This document shows, piece by piece, positions 45,116-54,930 of a stretch of DNA of 64,000 bases. This stretch comes from Plectrocnemia conspersa (taxonomy: Eukaryota; Arthropoda; Insecta; Trichoptera; Polycentropodidae): contig VTFK01000092.1 in NCBI GenBank assembly GCA_009617715.1, positions 930,001 through 994,000 of the forward strand, given 5' to 3'. A program made the position numbers and the translations under genes. Under the pieces are notes generated by a model, which was not told where the DNA came from, searched no databases, and saw only the letters and a list, made by a program, of their open reading frames with translations. Numbering within the stretch: the first letter of the stretch is position 1; every line of letters starts with the position of its first letter.

Positions 45116-45589
45116 TACAGAACGGTTCAAAATGTATCAATGCCCATCTTTAATATGAATCCAAAGGGTGAATAATCAGAATTAAATATCCTCAAATAAT
45201 ATAGATCCTAGATCCACAAAACAAGAAAATGGTTTCAGTAATTAATAATATTGTATCTATATAGAGTGATTTTAAACATTTATTTTTTCGATTAACTTGT
45301 TTCTTGTATAGAGTTTCAAATTTAATAATTTAATAAATAAACGTATTTATATAATTTTCATAATATCTATGTATAAATAATAAAATAAATAAAAAAAACG
45401 CGCCTAACATTAAAAAATGCAAATTCTCATATAAATCGCGGTAAATATCTTTAAATTGTTTGTGTTCGTGTTTTTTAAATTGTTTATTATGGTTGTTAAA
45501 ATCAATCAAAACACAATATGATCCATAATTAGAAAATTGTTTTGGCTTCTCACTCTCTTGTAAATAACAAGTATATTGGAATGTAAAAA

Positions 45590-46030
45590 AGTTTTTTTCC
45601 GAACGGCGTCGAAAAAAAGTTTGAAAAGCGCAAGCGGGCGTAGTAAAACGAGACACACTCGTAGTATTGATAGTATTTTGATTTTTCGACTTACGTGCAA
45701 AACGTCGGCGCGTAAAATAAACAGACCGGCGCGCATCTGTCACATCACCAGACGAAAGAATGTTTCTTTATCGCGCGGTATGCGTGAGCGTCGGCGCTAC
45801 GTATCAGGACAACATGCGATGACATCGGAACGTAACTCGTTGATATTATTTGAGGTTAGAACACGACCTAGCGGCGCGAACACCGCACTGACACTGCGTT
45901 GGAGCTGAGGCTGCGGCCCACGCGAGCGGGTGGGGGAACGAGACAAGCTTTGACCAGTGGCGGTCCATGCGAAGGTCGCGTGGGTAGTCACTTGCTTCGT
46001 ATCACGACTCGAGCGACTCTTCATATTTCA
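45590..46030. promoter_or_regulatory. CpG-rich island
   Basis: This is a long CpG-rich island (AACGTCGGCGCG, GACCGGCGCGCATCTG, GAGCGTCGGCGCTACG, ACCTAGCGGCGCGAAC, CCCACGCGAGCGGG) in AT-rich DNA. Frames of 75-137 codons overlap on both strands (45330-46024), and none has a motif I know. CCAGTGGCGGTCCATGCG near 45955 resembles a transposon terminus, so part of the island may be a GC-rich element. A promoter is the other possibility. Confidence 0.25.
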
Positions 46031-46224
46031 CGATACACGACACCTTATGCCATATTACGATTACCGATCAAGGTGTAAGATTTTACAAAAAAATTTTAAT
46101 GCGCGATCAATTTAAATTTTTAAAATGGGAATTTATAAATAACGTATTGCAATAAAATATACAATTATATCCATATTGATATTTCTACAGTTTCTTTATA
46201 TAAAATGATATATTAAATTCATTT

Positions 46225-46390
46225 GCGGGAAGATGGCGGCAATTGCCCTCCCTTGATTTTGTCAAGAAAATGCATGTCATTTAATGAAATACATACTATG
46301 GATCATAATGAAATTAAAATATTAATTGATAAATTTTGCCCCCCCCCCCCCCATTCCTTCTTTAAAATGCTGAAATGACGTCCCTGATTC
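46225..46390 (+). repeat. Dispersed repeat family F copy, with C14 run
   Basis: GGCAATTGCCCTCCCTTGA, TTAATGAAATACATACTATG, TCATAATGAAAT and GAAATGACGTCCCTG match family F at 8037 and 47270. A run of 14 C at 46339-46352 sits where the other copies have GCCCCGCCC. Confidence 0.55.
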
Positions 46391-46508
46391 TAAGCCATAA
46401 ATTCTCGGGTTATTTCTTAAAAATAAAACAGTTTCGAATCTAGCCCGAAAATATTTTTTAAAATATGTAATTTCAATGAAATCATACCGCACTACACTTT
46501 CAGACGGT

Positions 46509-46510
<2 letters not shown>

Positions 46511-46556
<46 letters not shown>
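46511..46556. repeat. (AT)n microsatellite
   Basis: About 23 uninterrupted AT units, placed just before the family B copy that follows. Possibly expanded from the AGATATATAT word of that repeat. Confidence 0.95.
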
Positions 46557-46559
<3 letters not shown>

Positions 46560-46860
46560 TTACCAGTGAAAATATAATTTATCTGATAGATGCTAGTAAA
46601 AATACACGATGTACAAATTTTACAATGAATGTGTATATTATATTTTCACTAGTGAAGTACAAATATATTTTCATCGGTAGATATATATTTCTATTTACTA
46701 GCGAAAATATAATTTAACTGATAGACGCTAGTGAAATTATATGCTGCTCTAAACTGTATATAAAACTCTATTTGACAGTTGTGAATTGTTTATTTTCTAT
46801 TCAAACCCAAACCTAACCTAATGAAAGTTCTAAAACTAATTATTCTACATTTTAGACTTG
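46560..46860 (+). repeat. Dispersed repeat family B copy
   Basis: CCAGTGAAAATATAATTTAT, TTTTCATCGGTAGATATATAT, TGACAGTTGTGAA and CAAACCTAACCTAATGAAAG are in family order. The block AATTTAACTGATAGACGCTAG is duplicated within it (46570-46590 and 46708-46735). Confidence 0.6.
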
Positions 46861-47029
46861 ACCTAACATTCATTAGGTCAAGTCCAAAATGTAAACTAAG
46901 CAAACTCATCTCTCAGGGGGTAATAGGCTGAAGAGATGTCGCAATTCGCATATTGCTCCATAGTTTGTCTGCATTTGGACTTTACACTGTGTTTTTAAAA
47001 TATGAGCGAAGATTACCGATGTTCGAATA

Positions 47030-47415
47030 TTTGAATATTAGTCAAAATGTAATCAAATCGAATTTTGGTCAATAGGAAGGCGCAAAAAACAATTATCGTG
47101 GATTTTTGACTTCTGAGAACGGATCTAATTTCGGCTTAGATATGCTTCATTCAATTCTTACTTATTTTAAATCGTAATAATATTATAAAAAATCAAAATA
47201 TGAATGCTAGATAAGCAAGCATATATACTGCGACGGCAATGGCACGATTATACTGCTTTGATGTAGATTCTAAACAGGGTCGCCCCCTTGAATTTAATGA
47301 AAAATACTATGATTCTTCATGAAATCGAAATATTTCTAAACGATCACCGACTGGCTAACATTTGCCCCGCCCTCCTAGAAAAAGTTACAATGACTTCCCT
47401 GGATTAAAAAAATAC
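47030..47415 (+). repeat. Dispersed repeat family F, longest copy
   Basis: GAATTTTGGTCAATAGGAAG, GCGCAAAAAACAATTATCG, GATTTTTGACTTCTGAGAAC, GCAATGGCACGATTAT, GGGTCGCCCCCTTGAATTTA and GACTGGCTAACATTTGCCCC are mirrored in the reverse complement of 51640-51910. Part of the order differs between the two copies. CGAATATTTGAATATT just upstream (about 47024) resembles the family E terminus. Confidence 0.6.
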
Positions 47416-48644
47416 GCTACCCGGAAAACTGACATTTATTGTTAAATGATTAAAATTTATCTACAATATTAATTTTATTTATATTAAAAAAATATCTTAA
47501 AAAACAAGCAACGGTTCCGCCACTGGTAATAATAATATAAATATAAAGCTCAAAGAACAATGAGATTCAAGAAAAATTTGTAAAAAATAAAATAGAAACA
47601 CTCTACTGACAAAGCTATTCGTGAAATTGACTATGTTTGCTTTGAACTGTGTAGTGCAATGTTTCTCAAAGTTTTTTTATGTAACAGATTTCAAATTATA
47701 AGAATCTCCCTTTTTATTCGCAGATCTAACAAAAAATGTGTATTTATATTCAATAATTATGTCTGTATGTCTGTACAAATAGTAAGAAATAAAAAATTAG
47801 CTATGTAAATTTAGAACATCTACCTGGTTTATAATTATAAATTCAGTTTTTTTTTATATATTTTAGAATACTGATTTAATACAATGTATTGTTTTTTTTA
47901 CTATCGTGTCGCAATGGTTCAGATGCTCTTTATTCAATTGAATTTATATATAATAAGGCTTTGAAACAAATGTATTTGTAACAATATTATGATCTAGAAC
48001 ATAACAACAGTCTAAAAGATATTTTCGGCCACTCTGTATGTCGGTTGGCGAACAATGGGGTTAATGAACACGCTATTTCCAAGAAACAACATGTATACTA
48101 ATCTAACAACTGAGTGTGATTGAAAATACATATTTTATTTATAAATATCTACTATTCAATAATTTAACGTGACTGTTATTTATTTCTCAACTCATCTTTA
48201 AAATGTCTCATCATACTTTTAGATTTATAATTTATTAAATGTAAATTTTAATTTGTAGCACAAAATTATAGTAAATATAAATTGTTTTAATGTATTTTAA
48301 AGTAGTTTTCATTTATTTTCATATATTTTTTTGTTTTAATTTGAACTTTTAGATTAACACACATATTAGACACTACACACATGCTTTTACCACACATTAA
48401 AATTTCTGATGTATATATAACTGTTAATATATTATTATTCTATTCATCAGTGTATAATAAACACAGAAAAAAACTAGAGCTCCTAAAACCACCATTACAA
48501 TTTTGTATAAATTATGATATATATTTTCATATTTCCCTCAAAATTCTAAATTATGTTTTTTTGTTTTCTAAATTATGTTTTTTTGTTTAATCTTTGTGAA
48601 TAGTTAAAGTTATTTCCCAATTCCGTAGTGATTTTCAATTTCTA
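47416..48644. other. AT-rich gene-free stretch
   Basis: GCAATGTTTCTCAAAGTTT at about 47657 resembles a degenerate hAT terminus, but no partner was found. The short phrase TTCTAAATTATGTTTTTTTG is tandemly repeated at about 48544-48588. No gene. Confidence 0.4.
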
Positions 48645-49170
48645 TCGTGTCTGGGGATCGAAATTAGTAAATACTATATAATTATAATAGATTTTACTAA
48701 TCTCACAGATGAATACCGTAATGACTAATTTCAGTTTGTTGTCTCACTATTTACTTATATGTGTTGATTGTGTTTATCCCGTTGTAACTTATTGGGCCAA
48801 CGCCTGTCGAGTTATAACGAAAGATTTACAATAATATAAAAAGTCTTAATCAAGTATTTCTGCTATTATTTCAATAGAGGTTTTGATTAATCTTGAATAA
48901 TCTTGAATGAATAAAAAATTGTCACTCCGTACACACCATAAATGCTTCTAATCGCATTGGCAATAAATTCTTTATTTTTTGAAAAAAAATAATGACATTA
49001 TCCCCTTATTGGGCCCAACGCCCGTCGTGTTACAACGGAAATCAATAATAAAAAAAAGTGTTAATTATATCTGTTTTGATTAATCTTGACCTCTACCAAT
49101 AAAATTGGAATAAATGCTTCTAAACGCATTGGCAATAAATTCTTTATTTTTGAAAAAAAAAATAAGAGTG
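48645..49170 (+). repeat. SINE-like core with duplicated palindromic tail
   Basis: The plus strand carries the SINE core (ATATAATTATAATAGATTTT, then ACTAATCTCACAGATGAATA) and then the tail GTTGTAACTTATTGGGCCAACGCCTGTCGAGTTATAACG at 48781-48818. A second tail unit (TTATTGGGCCCAACGCCCGT, then CGTGTTACAACGG) follows at about 49007. After each tail, AATGCTTCTAAWCGCATTGG and CAATAAATTCTTTATTTTT recur. This is a tandem duplication of the 3' part, unit roughly 170-217 bases with internal indels. The tRNA-like head is not recognisable. Confidence 0.55.
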
Positions 49171-49309
49171 AATATCATATTCACAGAATGAAAGCAAGAA
49201 GGTCAAGCAATATCTAAAAGAACTTCTGGTTCTAACGTATTATTGTCAGTAGAGAAATTATTCAATCAGAGAGGAGCTATAAATAACGCTTACAGTTGTG
49301 ATTAATAAA

Positions 49310-49480
49310 CACTTTATTTGAATTTCTAAATAACAGTAACATCGCCGACAGAGGACAACCATTAAGTTTACATATAAGAGTAACGAAACCAGAGAGGGAC
49401 CAGCTCGGAGTTTAACTCGAGTCCATCCTGATCACTTAAGGCGTTCAACTACAATAGCACAACCTACGCCATTGATATGC
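49310..49480 (-). repeat. Second tRNA-like SINE candidate (minus strand)
   Basis: The minus strand begins ATGGCGTAGGTTGTGC (an A-box-like TGGCGTAGGTTG) and continues GAACGCCTTAAGTGATCAGG. A weak B-box-like GGACTCGAGTTAAACTCC follows, then a body ending in AAATTCAAATAAAGTG. The head resembles tRNA-derived SINE heads more than a functional tRNA, because the T-loop is not conserved. Its body differs from the main SINE family here. Confidence 0.35.
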
Positions 49481-50439
49481 TCTAGAAATAATACGTATAC
49501 TCTTTGACCGGTAAATAATAAACACAAATCAAATTAATAAATAAATCATTTACGTTACCGCCGTCACGAGACGCCTTTGGAGCGCGGCGGCCTTCACGGG
49601 TTACTACAGACATCAGGTGTGTACGCTGACGGAAAAGTTTTTTACTCCTCGCGGTTCACGGCGCCTGTTACGTTTCGAGCACACGACGAGTATTACCGCA
49701 TATCTATGCCTCGGCTCCAATTTGGCCAAATTACGACGATTGGCGGCCATTGAGCGACGCCGCGACTATTCTTCTCAGCGGGACGCGAACATTATGCAAT
49801 GGTGCCAAACGCAGCGGAAAAAAACTATACCCCTTTCCACAAACAACAACATGTGTAATTTGAATTTCAGCAATCCGTGCTATTTATTGATCTTGTTTAT
49901 GTTTAAATCTATAATTTATCTTGCATCTTTCAGGTCACAAATAATTTATCATACGATTCCTTGCTCTTGTTTGCTACGGATGCATAATACATTTCCAACC
50001 TTTTTCTTTACTACACTACTTCTAAATTCACAAACACGTAATAAATTTAAATATTAAATAAAAGCACCGAAGCGATAAGATATTCTAATCCGCAATCGAA
50101 CCAAAACCGTATTCATACATGAACAAACATGATTAGATTAGATGCGGTCGGATTATGAATGAGTTTCCCGGTGACGTTTTTCGCCACGACAATGCAGTAG
50201 CACAAAGTTGATAACGAGTAAAATTAAAAATGTTGCGCGCATGCGCATGAAAACGAGGAATTTGTACATTTTACTCAAAGACAATAATGAGAATCGATAT
50301 GCTTTAAAAAGCTTATTTAGCCGCGAAGCGCATTTTTTTTAATATTCCACTTATACAATAATTAAAAATGTTAAATGACATTTGATAAATAATTTATACC
50401 ATATTTTACTATAAAAGGCAACAAATTAAATAGTCAGAA
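49481..50439. other. Gene-free stretch with GC-rich patches and an NRF1-type motif
   Basis: 49555-49810 is GC-rich and a 146-codon plus-strand frame (49617-50057) starts in it. The first 65 residues look plausible (basic, balanced), but the rest is AT-rich hydrophobic noise, and no domain is recognised. GCGCATGCGC, the NRF1/Ewg palindrome, lies at 50237-50246 in a second, smaller GC-richer patch (50150-50270). A promoter is possible there but unproven. Confidence 0.3.
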
Positions 50440-51105
50440 TTTATATCAACTTTGGGTCAGAATTCAGAATTTTATTATCAGCCTGTTCATAATCATATTA
50501 TATAGGATCAAAATAAATATCAAAAAGTCAAAATATAATAACAATACAGGACGATCAGAATTAAAATAATAAATGGTCATAATTATATTATTCAAGTTCA
50601 GATAAATATAAAATGTTTAGAATAAAAAATATAGGACGATCATGTGAATTAAAAACATATTATAATGGACAATAAATTATTATTTTAGAAATATCTTATA
50701 AAATTTCTCGCTCGCACCACGACTGCTGGACAAGTTAGGTGCGAGCGAGCAAGCGTTAGTCAGAACATTGAGCAATCCATGAATAACTCTCAACGAATCT
50801 ATTTAATCATATGTATGTCGCGAAGGTGTTCAGAGCGACGAAGCGGGAACAACGACAAAGCGGCGGCAAAGAGCACGCTTGGCTTGTTGCGTCGACAATT
50901 GACAATAAAGCGGGCCCAACTAAACATGTTAGCCCTAAATGAACTGCCGACATGTAAATGACAGATGAACTTGTAGTACCATCCTCAGCGTTATAGTAAT
51001 AACAACACATACGATAACACTAGTACCAACTGAAAAAAATTAGTCTGACCATCTGCCAAAATAACTCTTATCATTAAATATAAATTCTGGCCCAAAAAAT
51101 ACGAG
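50440..51105. mobile_element. Family D element, copy 2
   Basis: Same order as 13325-13985: GGTCAGAAT and ATAGGACGATCATG words on the left, then CATGAATAACTCT, GCGAAGGTGTTCAGAGCGAC, ACAAAGCGGCGGCAAAGAGC and CACGCTTGGCTTGTTG. AGTCTGACCATCT and AATATAAATTCTGG follow on the right. It also carries GTTAGGTGCGAGCGAGCAAG (about 50734), shared with 58015-58140 but absent from copy 1. The 60-67-codon frames on both strands are by-products. Confidence 0.65.
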
Positions 51106-51129
51106 ATATAATAAAATACACATTTTTCA

Positions 51130-51320
51130 GCAAAAACCACCACGATAGTGGTATAAGTCGACGACTAATACCTGCAGTAACTTTGTTCGATTCCCATATG
51201 AATCCTAAATATATAGTGTCTGGGAGTTCGAAATTAATATATAATTATGATTTGAATCGTTCATCGGAGATTATGTTTTCTAGATATTCCTAATCTCACT
51301 GATAAAGTCAGTTCATACGT
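51130..51320 (+). repeat. tRNA-derived SINE-like copy (plus strand)
   Basis: The plus strand reads ATAGTGGTATAAGTCGACGA (A-box region), then TTGTTCGATTCCC (B-box region). The core follows: ATAATTATGATTTGAATCG, then GATTATGTTTTCTAGAT, then CCTAATCTCACTGATAAAG. Head and core match the minus-strand copies at 16080, 18450 and 20030. It has the opposite orientation to those copies. Confidence 0.6.
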
Positions 51321-51639
51321 TTAATGCATGGATAAATCCCTAATAATACTGAGAAAAAATCTATGAATTGAAGTAGCAAAAAAATCTAGTATTTAGCAGA
51401 AAACTTTTGCATAAATATGTAGTGAGTTAGTGACCACTGCGTTTCATATCAGCTTGTACAAAATTCATAAGAAAAACAAAATGATATTTCATCTTATTCA
51501 TGTGCAGATAAAACAGCGTTTACCAAAAATATATATACAATATCCTACATGCTAAAGCAATTAGCAATTAATTATTAGCGGAAAGCAATTAACGCTTTAG
51601 TGGGATTTATTTTGAACGGCATCTTTTAATTGTAAATAA

Positions 51640-51910
51640 TAATAAGGGGCAAAAGTTGGCCAGTCAGTGGTTGTATTTTTTAATATTTAGATTTTATTAA
51701 AATTCATACTATTTCATTAAATGATATGTGCTTTTCTAGTCAAATTCAATGGGGTCGCTGTATAGAATCCACGTCAAAATAACTAAAATCGTGCCGTTGC
51801 TGTCAGCATATCTAAACCGAATTTTGACTAAAAGGAGAGCGCAAAAAGCAATTATCCCTACTCAGAAGTCAAAAATCCACATCAAAATAAATAAAATCGT
51901 GCCATAGCCG
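51640..51910 (-). repeat. Dispersed repeat family F, inverted copy
   Basis: Reverse complement of much of 47030-47415 (GGGGCAAAAGTTGGCCAGTC, TCAAATTCAATGGGGTCGC, AATCGTGCCGTTGCTGTC, CAGAAGTCAAAAATCCAC). The phrase AATCCACGTCAAAATAACTAAAATCGTGCC at 51769 recurs, slightly changed, at 51874, which gives a local duplication about 105 bases apart. Confidence 0.55.
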
Positions 51911-53142
51911 TCGCAGGGGGAACGCTCGTTACCACTGTACATCTGGATCCTCTCTCACTATCCATGCAGTACGTTCTGAGTTGCCTTTTCGACTGCACAC
52001 ACATAGATAAATATTTTGCCCGTTTACTTAATTTAAGAAACGTTAAAAAGTACACGTAAATACTATTCAATATGGTTTTTATAAATTTCATTGTATGCCT
52101 CGATTAAAGCGATATTTCCAGGAAAGGATGAGTGTACACATATAATTTGCCAGACTGATATGTCGTACGGTTACAATGAAAGATCTACAAAATCACATAT
52201 TTTCACTTCCCAAGCATTACTTCGACTACCTCTTATTTAATGGATTTGGAATAAACAAGAGTTCAATTCACAATTCGTATCCTTCATTGTTGCAATATTG
52301 CTATTTTAATAAATATTTTAGAAGTAGCAATGCTATAATTTAATCAGCTAAAATAATAATTTTTAATGAATATAATAAATTATATATAATAATTAAAAAT
52401 GCTTAAAATAATAATCAAGACATTTTCTCTAGATGTTCTAAAAAATAATTAATTTTATTGAACGATGAAGTTCACCAATTAAATTAGAAAATTTGTTTCT
52501 AATGCCATGTCAAAAAAATAGATTTGGGTCAAAGAAAGAATTCAATAAATAGAAAACAAATGGATCACGCACGCCGAATTTAGATCGCTATAGAGAATTA
52601 CTAACGATTACGCCTACATCTACGGAAAGTAAACGTGTATTTTCTACGCCAGTGATATTTAACTGTATGTTCTCGGTTACAGTGTTAATTATTGAAAGGG
52701 TTCTTGCAATAAAAATATATCAATAGTTAATAAATAGCAAGGCTAGGGATGTACATGAATCCTCAGAATGCTCAGGTTATATAAAAGTGAATCGATACAT
52801 AAGACAAATTCAAAGCCGCAATTATAAAGTGTTGAACACAATACGTAGTTAAATTCATGTCTGAACGAAGTCTGTACTGGCTTCAGGATAAACCATGGAA
52901 GATAACAATAAAAACTTGTTTGGAGTATTGTTGACCAAACAAAGATCAATAAAAGGTTTTAACGCCAAGAATAAAAAATACTATTTCAATGGTACCTGCT
53001 AAAACAGGCGTTAAAAAGGACAGCCTTGAGATTAACTATAGTAATGAAAAAAGTCATTTTTGGCACAACTACCAGAATTGGGTTATTGGATCAATATATA
53101 TTTTTTAGATCATGATAATTAACGACAGAACTCTTATTTATA
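51911..53142. other. AT-rich gene-free stretch
   Basis: No gene and no recognised repeat. Confidence 0.4.
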
Positions 53143-53502
53143 GACATTGTAGATGTAGATCACGCCGAGAGCGAAATGGTACAAGCAAACGTCCACAGGC
53201 CGGTGCAAGTTGTCGGTCGTGAAAATCGCTACAACCAGTCAAGAAGTCAAGTCGGGAGAGAATCGTAGCGTAAGATCTTATCTGAGACCACATTCTTCGC
53301 CCGCTCGCCTCGTTGCCTTTCCTGGCCCGAGGGGCGCTCGTCATTCACAAGCCTTTGTCTTCTTGTTTCGTCCCGAGATCATATACCTCGGACGGTTCGA
53401 TTTATGTGCTTCTTGAATTGATTCCTGCGAAGCCAGGGGTCTTCAAAGTGACATTATTTACTTTATTAATCGAAATAAATATTTTTGAAAAGTTCTGACA
53501 TT
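53143..53502. other. GC-richer segment bounded by GACATT, possible insertion
   Basis: GACATT occurs at 53143-53148 and 53497-53502, bracketing a segment that is much less AT-rich than its flanks and ends with AATAAATATTTTTGAAAAG. The arrangement could be a 5-6-bp target duplication around a solo LTR or a retroposed copy. However, the inner ends (TGTAGATG...GTTCT) are not canonical TG...CA. Frames of about 60-68 codons on both strands have no known domain. Confidence 0.25.
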
Positions 53503-53644
53503 CGACAGCAGTATTTATCTTGTAAGAAGTTGTTGAAATGCTTAAGCAGCTGATCTGTAGGATATTATCAAAACCATCTATATATATATAGGCCTAACAG
53601 CTCAGCCGCACTTTTGACATGACGTCATAACTAAAGGGTTCTCT

Positions 53645-53790
53645 CATAAATAACACGCAGAGATTCTTCTGTGAATTGATTGAATATTTATTTGTTATGA
53701 AACGGTCACGGGAAACAATAACACTGTAAGGCCACAACATTCCTTATACAATTTTTTGACTTTGGAGATATCAATCAACCAAATGTCACT
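53645..53790 (+). repeat. Dispersed repeat family H, copy 1
   Basis: CATAAATAACACGCA, GATTCTTCTGTGAATTGATT, GAAACGGTCACGGGAAAC and GACTTTGGAGATATCAAT correspond in order to 62378-62500 and beyond. The flank also has a CRE, TGACGTCA, at 53620-53627. Confidence 0.5.
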
Positions 53791-53821
53791 TTCTAAAGGC
53801 GTATACCATTTTCGTTGACTC

Positions 53822-53874
53822 TAAGAGTGCAGTAATTGGCTGGATGATTGCTTAAGAGTGCAGTAATTGGCTGG
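53822..53874. repeat. Tandem 31-bp duplication
   Basis: TAAGAGTGCAGTAATTGGCTGG is present at 53822-53843 and again at 53853-53874, identical over 22 bases. Near-perfect identity means that the duplication is young. Confidence 0.9.
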
Positions 53875-54022
53875 AGAAATCCGCTTACGGACAACATACT
53901 GTCATGGGCGCTCACACCCTAAGAGGAACTCTACTATACAAGCACCGCATCAGAGAGGTATCAACCTCCAAAATATCGTTGCTACCACGCCACATATAAG
54001 ACCTCGGAGGACCTTTTACCGA

Positions 54023-54376
54023 CAACATCCCTGCGCCAGCTTTTCCACCACCGCTCGGAGAAAACGATGGTCGCCAATCATAGTAACCGAATATATGTAT
54101 TAAATTCTAATAAAATTCTCACGGGTTGCATCCTGCGTCTTAGGGTTACTAAACCTTAAAAATCGTCTCTCGGGAATTTTCTTATTTTAAGAACACAACA
54201 ACAACATCCCTGCGCCAGCTTTTCCACCACCGCTCGGAGAAAACGATAGTCGCCAATCATAGTAGCCGCAATATATGTATTAAATTCTAATAAAATTCTC
54301 ACGAGTTGCATACTGCGTCTTAGGGTTACTAAACCTTAAAAATAATCTCTCAGGAATTTTCTCATTTTAAGAACAC
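54023..54376. repeat. Tandem duplication of about 179 bp
   Basis: CAACATCCCTGCGCCAGC through TTTTAAGAACAC is present twice, 54023-54201 and 54202-54376, with only scattered substitutions and 1-base indels. Each unit includes TTCTAATAAAATTCTCACG and CTTAGGGTTACTAAACC. Composition and the AATAAA before a GC-richer 3' part resemble the R/U5 region of an LTR, and the 31-bp duplication lies just upstream. No LTR termini were found. Confidence 0.85.
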
Positions 54377-54689
54377 GTAAAAATAAAACTGAATTTGAAG
54401 CAATCTAATAATCAAAACTGAAATTTATGATTATAACAAAAAATTGTATTAGATGCTATAATAAAACTCCATTAACTGATAACCAAAGGGATCGAAATTT
54501 ACTAAATATTTCTAACGCGTTCAATTTCTATAAATTTATTTCAAAAAAACGTATCTTCCTCACTATAAGTAAAACAAAATTTTGTCGAATATCAATTTGT
54601 AATAAAATTTACAACTGTACAAACACTGGACATTTAACAGCCGTGAATGATTTGGACTAAATTTGTTACAATTAGTATTATAAAGCACT

Positions 54690-54930
54690 TTTAATAGCTA
54701 TTTTTATTTTGTCACGCCTGCGTTATACAAGCGCACCTGCCGATCAAATATTTAGGCGGATTAGAAGCACAAATAATGGACTATCTTGCTATTTTTTATA
54801 TTTTTTATATTATTTATCACGACATTCTTCCGCGAGCTTAGGAAAGTATAGGAAAACCTTATCTATGATGTTGGATCGGAATTATATTTATTTAATAATC
54901 ACTAATCTTCAATCCCACGCACACGATAAA
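54690..54930 (-). repeat. SINE-like core fragment (minus strand)
   Basis: The minus strand reads ATAATTCCGATCCAACATCA, then AGATAAGGTTTTCCTATACT, and then a degenerate match to the CTCACGGATGAATATCG block. This is the SINE core; the head and tail are not clear. Confidence 0.45.

Noticed and set aside
45330..45743. 137-codon minus-strand ORF
   Set aside because: The first part is the antisense of a CpG-rich island and the last part is AT-rich hydrophobic sequence. Competing frames on the other strand are similar in length.
47657..47720. hAT terminus GCAATGTTTCTCAAAGTTT
   Set aside because: Only one decayed end is visible and similar strings arise in AT-rich DNA by chance.
49617..50057. 146-codon plus-strand ORF, the longest in the window
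   Set aside because: The first third lies in a GC-rich patch but the remainder is low-complexity AT-rich translation. No recognisable domain; kept only as a note in the region entry.
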